A stretch of DNA of 64,000 nucleotides from Symbiodinium natans (Eukaryota > Sar > Dinophyceae > Suessiales > Symbiodiniaceae), in contig CAJNDS010000402.1 of assembly GCA_905221605.1 (NCBI GenBank), positions 701,818 to 765,817 on the forward strand. Direction: 5' to 3'. Each line of letters begins with the position of its first letter. Position 1 is the first letter of the stretch. The notes below the pieces were generated by a model that was not told where the DNA came from, did no database searches, and saw only the letters and a program-made list of their open reading frames with translations. A program made the translations under genes and the position numbers. Positions 36,601 to 47,800 of this stretch are shown here, piece after piece.

Positions 36601-36711
36601 AACAGATACATACATACTGAGTTGTATGTTTGCGTGTTGGATCTCAGTCCAAGGCTACGTGACAATCTCACGCTTTGGCATCAAGAAGACATCAACGAGG
36701 AAATCGGTTGA
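33697..36711 (+). CDS. Divergent 14-3-3 protein
   Basis: 14-3-3 proteins bind phosphoserine/threonine peptides as dimers. Pieces in family order: ~33697-33756 (LEAAQAASQSEEYEEKQNMK, helix A-B); 33840-~33925 (LRDLVQQHSDLTKDENHLLS, helix C start); ~34099-34126 (GTLRAAWRK); 34752-34794 (VFGPKAFHVYTG); 35137-35193 (DFYRYMVELGGDSRKMEER, helix E); 35587-35707 (AIVPATEAFEK ... LMPTHPARLYLAL); 35938-~36011 (NYSVFLHDILADKDQAIQVA); ~36412-36480 (MDRFDVARALQM); 36654-36711 (LRDNLTLWHQEDINEEIG, stop TGA). Four junctions are solved as GC-AG introns: 34795-35136, 35194-35586, 35708-35937, 36481-36653. The Arg-Tyr of DFYRY, part of the phosphate pocket, is kept; the first-pocket lysine of the YKNV segment appears replaced by Gln. 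One segment (helix D-E, ~34130-34750) is not resolved. Confidence 0.85.
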
Positions 36712-37014
36712 GCCCAGAGTCCTTCAAGCAGCTGGAACTTCTAAGCGATCTGCGGTTGCGGGACAAGAACCACTGTTGTGCTTCTGCCACACACACGTGG
36801 GACTTCGCTGAACCTGGCTCAGAAGCATCCGCTCCACGGTCACACGTGCGATGGTTAGTGTGCACCACTGCACCGCCGTCAACCGGTTGCAGCGGGAACA
36901 GTCTTGGATTCGCAGACCTGAGAACTTTCGAAAAGATGCCTCGATGGCAGAATGACATGGTGCCTATGTGGGCCAGCTTGCTGCGAAGGCAAAAAGAGGG
37001 CTCCCAAGTGCTCA

Positions 37015-37400
37015 GAATAAGAAGGGATACCCTCAACCCTATAATCCCTTAAAACCCTACCAGTACAGGAAACCCTAACTACACCCTATCTGTGGTTGGA
37101 CTTGTCTCAGTTGATGTCGAAGCCTTGCCTGCCGTTTCCGTCAGTGAGCGACGATAAGCCGTGAACCCTGAAAACCCTCAACCCGTAAACCCCTAATCCA
37201 CATACACCCTCAACCCTGAAACCCTCTTCCTGAAATCGAGAGATCACCTGGTGGGGGCCAGGGAGGAGAGAGAGGGCGGAGTCAGGGCGCAAAACCCCAG
37301 AACCCTAAAAGCCCCAAAGCCGAAAGTTCTTGAGACCCTGAACCTTAAAAGCCCCTGGTCCATGCCCCTGAACCGGCCCTAACCCTGAATAACAAATGCC
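37015..37400. repeat. Degenerate telomere-like (CCCTAAA-type) sequence
   Basis: Dispersed AACCCT / ACCCTAAA words at high density (for example 37017-37075, 37160-37225, 37290-37390), interrupted by unrelated bases. Consistent with decayed interstitial telomere-like repeats; not a clean array. Confidence 0.65.
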
Positions 37401-37487
37401 GTACTGTGCAGAATGGCTTCCAGCTGCAGCCAGGGGACCTCGCAGTAGCAAGAAAGCTGAGTACTGAAAAACGGTAGGTACATTGAA

Positions 37488-37632
37488 GGGGGGGGGGGGG
37501 GGGGGGGCGCTTTTCCCTCTCCCTCCCCCTCCCTCCCTTCCTCCCTCCCTCCCTCGCTTTCTCTCTCTCTCTCTCTCCCTTTTTCTCTCTCTCTCTCCCT
37601 CCCTCCCTCCCTCCCTCCCTCCCTCCCTCTCG
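37488..37632. repeat. G20 tract followed by a long pyrimidine tract
   Basis: Twenty consecutive G at 37488-37507, then about 120 bases almost purely C and T, built of CCCT and CT repeats. Antisense frames through it are low-complexity artefacts. Confidence 0.95.
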
Positions 37633-39310
37633 AAAGGAACAAAGCAGCCAGCCTCCGCAAGCAAATGATCGCAAATGATAGTTTCATTGACAGTCGTTTC
37701 CCCGATTCTCGCCTCTTTTGGATGTTTGCCATCCCCGCACAAATGTCACTCCCAGACGCCCAATTTCATTTGTTGCTTCAGTGCATATGTGTTTGCATCA
37801 TGCTTGCGCAGCGCTAGGTCTGAAATCATTACAAGAAAAATGCCACGATTGCCTTGAGCACGCCGCAGGGCACGCAACCTGTTTCTACCTCGCAGATGCA
37901 GGATGTCAGCTGATAGCAATGCCGCTACAGGATGACCGATGGCACTGATGTCAAGCCTGCCAGGTGGTGTCTTCTGAAGCTGAAATGCAGCAGCCAACGG
38001 CTCAGTTTGAGAAACATGAGAGTATAATTTTGGCAAAGTCTGCGTATGTACATGTCTGTATATAGACTGAGCATGCCACATGGCTGTCTGGTGCCTCTCT
38101 ACCTTGTATGGCCTTGTTGCACTTGTGTACAAGAGCAAGCTGATTAGGCTTTTGCAAACCCAGTCGTTACGTGAGATCGCGTGAGCTTTGACCGAGGCTG
38201 CACGAACCACAACAGCCGCAGGCGACACAGAATCAGCAGATGCCACAGGTCGGGACCCAGCTTGAGTTGAGATGTCTTGATAGCCTTCTCGTGGCCGAGA
38301 CAGCGCGACACAGAATGTGTGCGCACATGGCCTTCGTGTTTAAGAATGCTTGCAGACATGTCCATGTCCATATTTGATGACGTGTCTTATGCATGTCTAT
38401 GCTCGAATGCGGAGCTGGTAAAGGATTCTGTCCCGACCTGACATCCGTAGGGGGGCATGGATGTTCACACGTGCCCGTGTGCGACTTTGAACATTGGGAG
38501 CAGAGGAGTGTGGCCTCACCACCTTTGTTTATGCTACGAACAACTCCCGTCCCGACTGCGCTTAAAACGAAGTGGAATCAGATGAATGCTTCTGATTATA
38601 TTCCTGATGAAGCTTTTGCTTGCCTTTCGGTGGAATATGCATGATCTGATTTCGCAACTGTGTTTTGGATATTAGGAAAGCATTTTCTGTGCAATGGCTT
38701 TTCTGTTGTGCTCTCACGTAAGCTTGGGGAAATGAGGCATACTTACTTGTGACCTTATCTTCAACTAGTCAGCATTCTTTGAGCCTATGTCGCGGCAGGT
38801 TGGACAGGCAGCTGGCGCTTGGATGGCCTGTCAGACCGCAGAAGGCTTGGAGCTTGTTCTTGGCTGCATGTGAGCGCCAGTGACTGCACAACTCTGTGTC
38901 ACGTGTCAGGAAGCCGGAGTATGTTTTCTGTGTTTTCCATGCGGAAGCCACAGGGTCGCGGATAGAAGGCTGAGGTAGAACTGCGCGCCAAGCGAATGGC
39001 ACCAGTGCCAGACTCGCAAGCAAGCAAACCCTCCACCGACCCTCTGCCGGTACAACTGCGGCAAGCAGTCACCATAAGAGGTGCCAAAGTAGCCAACATA
39101 CGAAAGGCCTGGCCGAGGCCAGGCCGTCGACAACGACTTGGGAAGATTCAGCTTGGGAATGTCGCGAATTGCTCAAGACAGACTTAAGCCGCTTTTGAAC
39201 AACGCTGCGTCGTGGAACTCCAGAACGAAGCCTGGGTAGCTGTGCCCATGGGCGTCTTCTGCAAGCCGATGCAAGCACATGCTGGTGTCTGAGGGCTTCC
39301 AAAACAGTAC
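37633..39310. other. No gene assignable
   Basis: Weak + strand coding-like fragments occur at 38393-38640 and 39020-39215 but none has a recognisable domain or solved junction; they could be 5' exons of the WW gene that follows. Confidence 0.4.
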
Positions 39311-39321
39311 AACAGGAAGCT

Positions 39322-41200
39322 ACGAGATGGTATGAGCTCGAACAAAAACGGGGCGGAACTCAATGGAGGAGCCGCAACAGGTCACAACGGCCAGACCTGG
39401 CACAAGCCAAGGAGTTGTGTAGCTCCTTTCATCGTGATAAGGACCACCCGGCAAGATGAGATACCGCGGGAAGCCGGAGAAGTTCCCCGCATCTAAAGAT
39501 GATACGCTGCGATGATGAGCTGCCGGTCATGTACGAGTGCAGCTTTGGCAACCTCGCGCGCCTGATCATAATGGCATACCAGCTTGTCCCAAAATTAAGT
39601 CGTGAGAAGCCGAAGGTCCTGGTACCTTACCAAGTGCATACAAAAGCATCAGCAGTCATGCTCAAGAATCGCTCTGGTGACACTGCTATCCCTTTGCAGC
39701 ACTGTGTCCAAAAGATTTGCGAGGGTGACTTGTCAAAAGTAGACAAGCCTGTAGGTGAATAAATTGCCATGTCCCCAGAAGCGCTAAGGAATGCTGGACT
39801 TGTCGAATCTCATGGTTCTGTTGTGTTCTGTTGTGTTCAGCCTAGCCAAGAGTTTGCGGGAGCACTTCAGAAGCTAGAGGACTAAGTGCTTCACGGCCAC
39901 CGGATCCCGCACCAAGTGTTGCAGTTTGGAATTTCTGGTTGGTGTGGATTGCCTCGGCCAGGCCATGTTTACTATTACAACCAGACCACCGGCGAGTCGT
40001 CCTGGGAACCTCCACCCGAGATGGCCCAGGCAATGAATCCTTGCAGTGCAAGACTTGCAAACCAAAATCAAACTCGTCACCGCATGGACGGGATCTGCTG
40101 AAAATCGAGAGAAAGAAAGGGTGCAGCGTACTGGTGACCCTTTCAGTCTTAGAGCTCGGTTCTGGCTCATGTCACCACACCTTTCATGTATCGTGTTGCT
40201 TTCTGCATCTTTCTGCCGTCATGGGCGGGTTTGTATTAACACAAGTTCGGGCGGTTCTTGTAGCTTGCAGGCCTTTTCTTTGGGGGCTCGCTGAATTGCG
40301 CAGGCGCCGGCTCAGAGTGGTGGTGCCTGGGACGGTCCCTTGCCTGATTATTTTGGGGTGTGTGTTACACGTCATGGGATGTCAAGCGATTCAAGAGTGC
40401 TTGATGCAGAAAGGGGAGTACGAGTGTGTGATCCTCCTTGGTTTCAATATGGCTAATTTGTTTGTGGCAAGCAGGTATCCACAGGCATTCTTGGTGGCAC
40501 TTTTGCAATGATTGACGGCGTGCGAATGCAATGCACTCATCTGTTAGCCCGAGTTTCTTGACACCTTCGAACCCGCCATCTGGAGGTCTGTATGCCGCTC
40601 GAGCTGCGGAGGTCAGTGTTGGCATTTGTCAGCAGAGAAAGCTTGCGAAGAACTCCAGAAACCTCCGGAGAAGCCCTGCCGACCCTGAAATTTCGCAGCA
40701 GCTGCTGTGGAAGGAGGCGGCGCGCCTACAACGGCAGCAGTACGAGGACGGGGTTCGCATCGCATGGAATCTGGAATGTCCTGGAAGGCATCATCAAGTC
40801 GTTGTAGCGCAGCCGCGTGGCCAAGCCTTTCAAGGGCAACAACGGAATACCAAGACCACTCCTCCCTACATTGGCAGCCCACCCTTCCCCTTTTTGGGTT
40901 CTGGGTTCTCTTGCAGGAGTAACCAAGTCCACCTCAATCACAATATGCTTTCTGGCTACCAAGCTAAAGTCCTCTAGCCGGGTAGCCATTTGGCTCGAAG
41001 TTTTAGCTGCACTTGGGTTCCCATGTGAGCCATGACGATCTACCGAGCTTGGGGTTCCGCTCTCTGCCAAGAGCTTGACGAGCAGGACAGGCGAGATGAA
41101 GCAGCCAATGACCAGGCTCTTGGGCTTGCAGCCGGCCCGAAAGGTCTGCCCACGGCAAAGGCGGCAAGAGAGATCCAAGAGCTCAAAGGCCACTCAAAGC
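39322..41200 (+). CDS. WW-domain protein with charged helical region
   Basis: Two exon halves give a WW domain: 39322-39352 (RWYELEQKRG) and, after a 609-base GC-AG intron (39353-39961), 39962-~40020 (HVYYYNQTTGESSWEPPPEM). Spacing and phase match the WW at 18.1 kb. Later + strand exons with strong coding character may belong to it: ~40701-40780 (LLWKEAARLQRQQYEDGVRI) and ~41050-41190 (CQELDEQDRRDEAANDQALG ... KAAREIQELK), both charged and helical. An open frame at 39499-39762 lies inside the WW intron and is not supported as a gene. The second half of the WW is certain; the first half and the downstream linkage are inferred. Confidence 0.5.
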
Positions 41201-41707
41201 AGCGAGCAGAGTTCATCGCCTGGAGCCGCAAAAGATGTTGGTATCGCGCACAAACGTGTGTGGTGAGGTGCAGCTGTCGGCAAAGGACTACAAAGGAAAG
41301 GCGGTCCGCATAAGCGGCAGTACCAGTGTGGCATATGCTCCAGGAGACTGGATTGCTCAAGCTCTTGGTGCACAATTCTAGAAACGTGAGTGTCCACGTT
41401 CGGTCTTTACTGGCCACTTCGTCCTGTAGAGCTGTGCAAGTGCAGCCGGCTGGAGTTTTCTTTGGACCATCCGTTAATGTTTCGCCCTCTTTAGTAGGCC
41501 TGAACAAAGTCAGATTGGCTGGGCTATTCAGGACACCCTGACTGTCTTGGGGTTGCATGGAAGCCTGATATAAGTCAAACCGACCGGGCGCTAAAAGAAT
41601 TCCACGCGTCGCCTCTTTAAAATCAATTGCCGGGCATCGCTGCCCCGTTTAAACTCCAGGACCGTGTAAACAGAGGCAAAAAAAACTTCGACTGTTCTGG
41701 CTGTTCT

Positions 41708-41723
41708 GGGGGGGGGGGGGGGG
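41708..41723. repeat. Poly-G tract (16 G)
   Basis: G homopolymer in the spacer before the TPR exons. Bases 41200-41980 otherwise hold only a weak + frame (41755-41988). Confidence 0.95.
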
Positions 41724-41992
41724 CCACACTTAAGAGGCTGCAACATTAGGCACCTTGCAAGTGGACGAGTGTGAGGAGGCTGTAGCAGTGAAGTTTGCGG
41801 AGCGTGACCACGTAGGAAAAGCGTATCACCAGAACTCGCCTGGCCTCAACATCTGTTGGGGCTTCGGCGGCATAGCAAGCCCCACAACGGTCGGCAAAGC
41901 TGGTGCTTGTCAGCTTCTGACAGGCTTGGTGGGCACGGCCTTTGGCACAGAGCCCGTGAACCGCGGCAAAAAAAAGTTTCCCCAATAGAGCA

Positions 41993-42416
41993 GTGGGTCC
42001 AGCTGATCAACCGGAACCTGGGGCAGCTCCGGGTGGCGAACAGGCGTGGCAAAAGGCCGAGAAACACCGCTTGGCTGGCAACGAGATGTTCCGCGCTGCA
42101 GACTTCAGCCAAGCTGCTGCATTCTACTCGCTTGCACTCAAGCTTGCACCCGAGTCTGGAGCTGCTTGGGCGAAAGTGTTGGCTCAAGATGGGCGACCCA
42201 GAGAAGGCCCTCGCTGATGCAGAGTCGTGCACACAGGTCGAGCCGATGAACCCGAAGGGGTGGTTCCGGAAGAGCATCAGACTTCACGCCTTGCAGCGCT
42301 ATGCCGACGCCATTCCTGCACTCCTAGAGGCTGAGAAGTCGGAGCCTTCCAACGCGCAGGTCTGGGATGCGATTAAGATGGCCCAACTCATGGCCAGGAA
42401 GGCAGTCTCCAGCTGA
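41993..42416 (+). CDS. TPR co-chaperone-like protein, with frame break
   Basis: TPR units mediate protein contacts, often with Hsp70/Hsp90 tails. TPR1: AEKHRLAGNEMFRAADFSQA then AAFYSLALKLAP (~42055-42152). TPR2: CWLKMGDPEKALADAESCTQ (~42177-42240). TPR3: PKGWFRKSIRLHALQRYADA (~42251-42320), ending LMARKAVSS at TGA 42414-42416. TPR1 is in one frame and TPR2-3 in another, with no room for an intron between 42152 and 42177, and a few residues of the TPR1-TPR2 turn (normally ..YSNRA..) are missing. Either a small deletion has broken the gene or there is a sequencing/assembly indel. The exon start is at an acceptor, so more may lie upstream. Confidence 0.6.
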
Positions 42417-42639
42417 ATCTTGCCACAGAAACTCACTCATGGGCAGCTTCTGTGTTTTTGTCAGGGTTTACGGACGCCCCCAACCTGGTATGGACCAGCA
42501 CAGGCTCGCGCTGTTGAAATCAGGGCCTGTTGAAACGTAATTAATCCTGTGTACAGTTTTCAGGTGAAGGCAGTATTTTCGGTGCATGTCGCCGGGGGCA
42601 ACTCAGTTGGGAGTGCTGGCCAGAATGCGCTGGTGCCAA

Positions 42640-42783
42640 AGAGTCTCGTCGGGATGGGGTCCTTGCCTGCTGCGAGTCTGCGAGTCGAAAGTGAACAGGA
42701 TGCCCTGCGGCAGATGCAGGCTGCGGAGGAAGCAGCCCGGGCACAGCGGCAACAGCGGCTGAGACTTGACCAGTTGCCATAAA
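42640..42783 (+). CDS. Coding-like helical exon
   Basis: Reads LVGMGSLPAASLRVESEQDA then LRQMQAAEEAARAQRQQRLR, ending at a stop near 42781. A Gln/Ala/Arg-rich helix; may belong to the TPR gene or to a J-domain gene downstream. Confidence 0.3.
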
Positions 42784-42840
42784 GTGGAACTGTGCCGGTT
42801 GCGGCGGTACGGCAGCAGGATTCTGTTGGGTTTGAGGCAC

Positions 42841-43015
42841 GTACACACACACACACACCATAGGTTCACAACTCCTAAGGTGGGATCAGCTCTATGCCCA
42901 GCACTTTGCCACCGGCCAAGCCCAGATTTTCTGAGGAAGTTTGACCAGTGCAGCAAGTCCAGGATACATATTTGTGTACACACAACACACACACACACAC
43001 CCACACACGCACACT
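42841..43015. repeat. Two (CA)n microsatellites
   Basis: CA runs at about 42841-42859 and 42980-43014, with ordinary sequence between. Confidence 0.9.
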
Positions 43016-43689
43016 GAATATCAGGCATGACAGTTGCTGAGATACCTCGAGCGATCAGCGTCGCGGCCTCTCTCTCAAACTGCGCAACTGCAAGGCCTGG
43101 TATCAGCAGCAGCAGCAGCCGCAGGCCCAGCAGGCCAGGGTGGTCTTAAGACTGTCTTAAGTGACCGGGCATATGATTTTGGGATCACAAGGCAGCATCC
43201 CCACATGACACAGAAGAGGTGCAAGACTGACCCTGTTCGCACTATCCAAACAAGTATGACAGGTATGACAGTAAACTTTGCGTCCCCGCGACGCGAAGTT
43301 ACAAGCTTGGACAGAAGGAAAATAGGATACAAGGAAAAATGCATTCTTTGCGAAACATGGCAGGTGAACCCGATATAAGATCGGCACGAAGACGTCGAGT
43401 TGAGTCTAGCCAGGTTAGCTCATGGCCGAGCATGTGTCAACAACACCCGACGCAGTCCCATGAGCAATCCCATGTAGCCTTTCGAAGATGAAATGCGAGA
43501 GGCTGCGGGGCAACCGCCACAAGAGAGTGCTGCGTCTGGTATGGCCTGCTCCCCGGGTTGAGCCAAAGGTGTTGATTTCGCGTTTAGAGACAGACGCCGT
43601 TCTGTGCCGTACGGCGGCTGTCCAGTCAGCGGTAAATTTCGCCGCGTGCATTTGTCTTTGAAGTTCTTGGTTTTCGCTGTGTAGCACAG

Positions 43690-43810
43690 CTTGCATGATT
43701 GATGTCGCTGAGAGGGATGAACTCTTTGCCAGCTACTCTCAGTACAAGCAAGCTCTCTGTCGCACATACCGTGCTGAGGTTCCACCAGGCCTGCATGCAA
43801 GCATGGAGGT
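43690..43810 (+). CDS. Coding-like exon, unassigned
   Basis: Reads IDVAERDELFASYSQYKQAL then CRTYRAEVPPG. The ERDELF pattern is loosely like the end of an FF domain, but the rest of that domain is not visible. Confidence 0.25.
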
Positions 43811-44374
43811 GGGCCACGTTTTACGATGCCCAACTAAAGGCTGGCTAAGCCAACGCGTGCCCGCGCCGGGCTGTGGTACAGCCACCATACAGTAAGTCTG
43901 TTCTGCTTTGAGCCCGTGAGATGTAGAGTGTTGGTTGTTGAGCCCCAATCACACGCTGACCTCCTCAAATTTCTTCGTCCACTTGCCTGCCAGATCCATC
44001 TACCAGTAGCTAGTTGCTTGCGCAGGAGCAAATTGCATTCGTCAGGACCTTACGCACGGGGAAAAGAGGAACCGTGCCGAACGAGCACATTTGTCGCTCC
44101 TAAATGTACAGAACCTGAGGCCATGAAATGCAGCATCGTGCAGGAAATGGAGGTGCAAACAGTGCACAGAAGATCAGTGTTGACAGAGACGTCGGCTGTT
44201 AAGAGCTTGGCGGCGCCAGGAATTGAAACTGCATGTTGCGGCCATGCCATGAACCATGAACCATAGGTGCTTATGGCAGCACAGCTTCCCTCCTGGGCAG
44301 GAGATGATCAAAAACGGTGCATCGGTAGCAGACCGAAAGAAGGCAAACAGGGAGGACATGTGTCACATGAGGCT

Positions 44375-44391
44375 TGTGTGTGTGTGTGTGT
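44375..44391. repeat. (GT)n microsatellite
   Basis: Short GT run in non-coding sequence. Confidence 0.85.
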
Positions 44392-44600
44392 TGGTTGCGT
44401 GCTTTTGCTTTAATTCTATGCTGCATGGGGCAATCCAGCCCAAAAGGTTCGGGGTTTGCTCCCGTTCTGGTGTAGAAAGAATGTAATGCGCCGACCCAAT
44501 ATTGTCTGATGTGCATCTCTGTGGAGCAACGGGAGATCAGCCTGTGGCTGTCATTGCAGCAAAGGTTGCCAGAACCAGCGGAGAGTGTTGCTTGTGCCAG

Positions 44601-44675
44601 GCGCACAAGAACTGGCAGATAAAATGGCATCCGGACAAGAACCCGGAGCAAGAAGAGGCCCTTGGCACTCGCTTT
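44601..44675 (+). CDS. J-domain (DnaJ) exon fragment
   Basis: After an AG acceptor at 44599-44600 the frame reads AHKNWQIKWHPDKNPEQEEA. This is helix II and the loop of a J domain with the essential HPD motif intact; J domains stimulate Hsp70 ATPase. Helices I, III and IV are not identified, so it may be one exon of a larger gene. The TPR exons 2.2 kb upstream on the same strand make a TPR-J protein (as in DNAJC7) conceivable. The next gene begins at 44888. Confidence 0.5.
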
Positions 44676-44887
44676 TGCACCCAGAGTCATTTCCTGACGG
44701 TAAGCTTGCCGGCTTCGGAACTGATGACAAAATCAAGTTCGAAGAGGACGAAGTATGCCTCCATTACATAGGGCCATGTGCAGAAGTGTAGGGGATTGAG
44801 GTTCATGACGATGACAACGATTGCTGTGGCTCAGAGCATTGCGCCTCCCCTTTGCTCCTCCATCACACTCTTCGCTGTGCCTCGGCC

Positions 44888-47800
44888 ATGGCGCCCAAGG
44901 CGGCGCCGAAGGTGGGTGCTTGCAAGTGGTGGAGAGATGTGGAGAGTTTTTCGGACTAGCTTTCTAGGTACTAGTTGCTTGTGAGTTGCTCGCGTGCTCT
45001 TGCCGGTACTGATGAGTTTCTTAATTGCCAGGTCTCCCTGTGTTGTGTGACATCGCATCGGTTCAAGAGTTGCTGCCGTCGCCTCCTATGTTAGCTGCCC
45101 AGATGCGTCCAGGCCCAACAGCGGAGTACACCTCCCCCGGAAGGCAAGCGACGGCCTGATGTGTTAATTTATGTTGATTTGCTTCTGTGCAGTCAGTTGT
45201 CATTGTGTCTGGGGCCTGACGAGTCCGCCCTTATAATATGCTGAAGGTTTGTCTGTGTGGCCGGACGGCGCATCACAACCCGAGTCGTCCCGAATACCTA
45301 TTGACAATCGAGAACCTCATGGTTTTCCCTATACGAACTAGTTTTTGATCGCCAGAGCAGCCCGTTGTTCTTTCAAGGTAATTCTTCTAAACTGTGTTCT
45401 GAACATACGTAAAATTTAAGCAGAAATTGACTGACTTTAGGAACTTAGGCATTTTTCCGACAATGTTCGAGTGGGAATCCCGTCTCTGCGTCAGGACCTG
45501 GAGCAGAGGCTGAGCAGGAACTTGGCGATGACTACGACATGCCGGTCATCGTCAAGGCGTCTCGGAATGCTCCGGGATGGAGGAAGCTCAACTGCGTACA
45601 CGCACCCAGAATCGGAAAGCTCTCAGGTGCGGCCAGACGATCAGCTGCCGCTGGAGCCGGAGGACTGCTTCTGATGGCATTCTACTGCAGGGCTGAACCA
45701 GATCACATGATAGGCACACTTCAAATGATGTGGGGTTTTCTGAGTGCACTGGCGCCTCAGACGATCGACCATGTTCTTTTGAAGGAGCTCGAGAAGGAGG
45801 TGCCTCCACGTGTGCTCTACCCGCTGAATCCACAGTCAGCGCACAACACCACGTGCCTCGGTTTCTGAATACCCGGACTTGCACTGCTGCAGCACATAAG
45901 TTGGGAGAGCCCTAATGAGCCACAAAAAAAAACGTGGCTGTGGTGGGCAGACTGAGGCAGTACTCCTTCAAGGAGAAGTGCTTCAAAGTGGATGAGCAGG
46001 CAGCGACGGAGGGTGGATTATGTGGGCCGCTACGTCATGCAGCACGATCTGCCTCAGAAACGCTAGGAGTCGAATGCAATCCAGACCAAGTTTGACAGCA
46101 GGGAGCGAGCCTGAATCAAAGCATGCAAGCGTTGGGAGGACCATGAAACACAAGCTGCGCCACCTCAGCTTGAACTCTCCAGCAGTGGAATTGCATGGAA
46201 AGTATGGAGCTTGGAGAAACGCGAACCGACAGGTGGACCAGGTCGTGATGCACTTTGCCAGAGATGGCCTAATTTTGCTGAAGGACAGCCCGGAAGCGCA
46301 AGATCAGATGGAGGCGCGCATGGCTGTCACGATTCAGGGCTCAGGTTGCACATGGCGCTGAAACTGTGACTGGGGACTCCTGTGCTGAATGGTCCGAGAA
46401 CATTGCAAGAATTAAGTTGTGCAACCGCAGAGGCAGCAAGCTCATCAGTCTCCTTAGAAATTGAAAAGGCTTACCTCCGCATGTTGTTCTAGGCTCGAGT
46501 CGCTCGACGCATTGGTCAGCAAACCTGCCTCAGCCCTGACCTAAACTGTCGTCCAAGCTGATCTGACATTTGCTCAGGTGCTAGAGAAGAAGGAGGCGGA
46601 GCAGAATGAAAAAGAGGAGGCCGAAGCCATCGACGAGGACTTCGACCCGCCAGAGAACGACAAGGAGGGGCCGGTTTGCCTGCTTCCCACCACTTGCCTC
46701 CTCCTGAAAGTTGCTTGAGGAAGTGCCAGTGAAAAACCCATTGCGACACTCAGCGGCACTGATGCACAGTTGCGCACAAGCTGTGACAATGGTTCAGCGC
46801 ACTGCGGCAAACCCCTTGCCTATGTCTGAACCCGCGGCTTGTTTCTTTTTTCTTGCATTGTGAGCAATCTCTAGCACACAAGGCTTCTGTTGCGCAGTGG
46901 CATTCCTGATGGTGTGGGTTACTAGTATCAAGGCAGACACTGCATCTTCTGCGTTAATTATCAAGGCAACCAATTCAACTTCTCCGAACGCGCGGCCCAA
47001 TCGAAGAATGCCCTGCTTCGCGACTTGATTGCCAGCATTTGCCAAGAACTTGTCTTGAACAGGTTTGCGCTTGCAATCTTTGCAGGGCTTGGTGGATCAG
47101 AGGCATATAGAGTTCTCAACTATCCGCTGTGGGATCGGACTCTAAATCAACAGCATCGCACACAACTTTCTTCAGATAAAACACAGGGCGCGCCCCTGCC
47201 TCTGAGAGACTCCTACGCTTGGTCTGTCCAGGGGAACGAAGCTGGACGACTGAGCCGCCACCGACCACAAGGCATTGAAAGCACTGCATAGCCGCATCAC
47301 CATGTTGTGACTTCGATTCTGGAATGTACACATTCGGAAATTTGCTTTGGACACTCTTTGGACTTTGGGAGTGCCATCTTCGAATCGTCACATTGCTCAT
47401 CGCAACAGGTACACCGGTCGCCCAAATCCACTTGCTTGACTAGCTTGACTGTTTGTATGCTGAATGCCTGCAGTCAACTTGCTTGAATGACTTGTTTCCG
47501 CATCCCACTCGCTAGAATGCATGTGCATGCGCGCCTGGCAGGAATGATGGCACAGTCACGCAGTGGGAGATCTTTGATCAGTACATGGCGGATATCGAAG
47601 CCGCCAAGGCTGGCGTAGCAAGACGATGCTTGCGGAGGTCTGTGCGCCAAATGGAAAGAATGCTTGCCACAACATAGTTTCAGCAAGCCGAACTTTGTCA
47701 AGCAGCCGCGGCTTGCTTTCGCGGCTGCCTTTTTGATCGCTAATTGGATTGAGAGTCAGCTATAGTCAGCTGAACACGTTATCCACGGTGCCTTTGCAGG

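Noticed and set aside
39499-39762. An 87-codon ATG-started frame
   Set aside because: Lies wholly within the intron that splits a WW domain (39353-39961); no domain.
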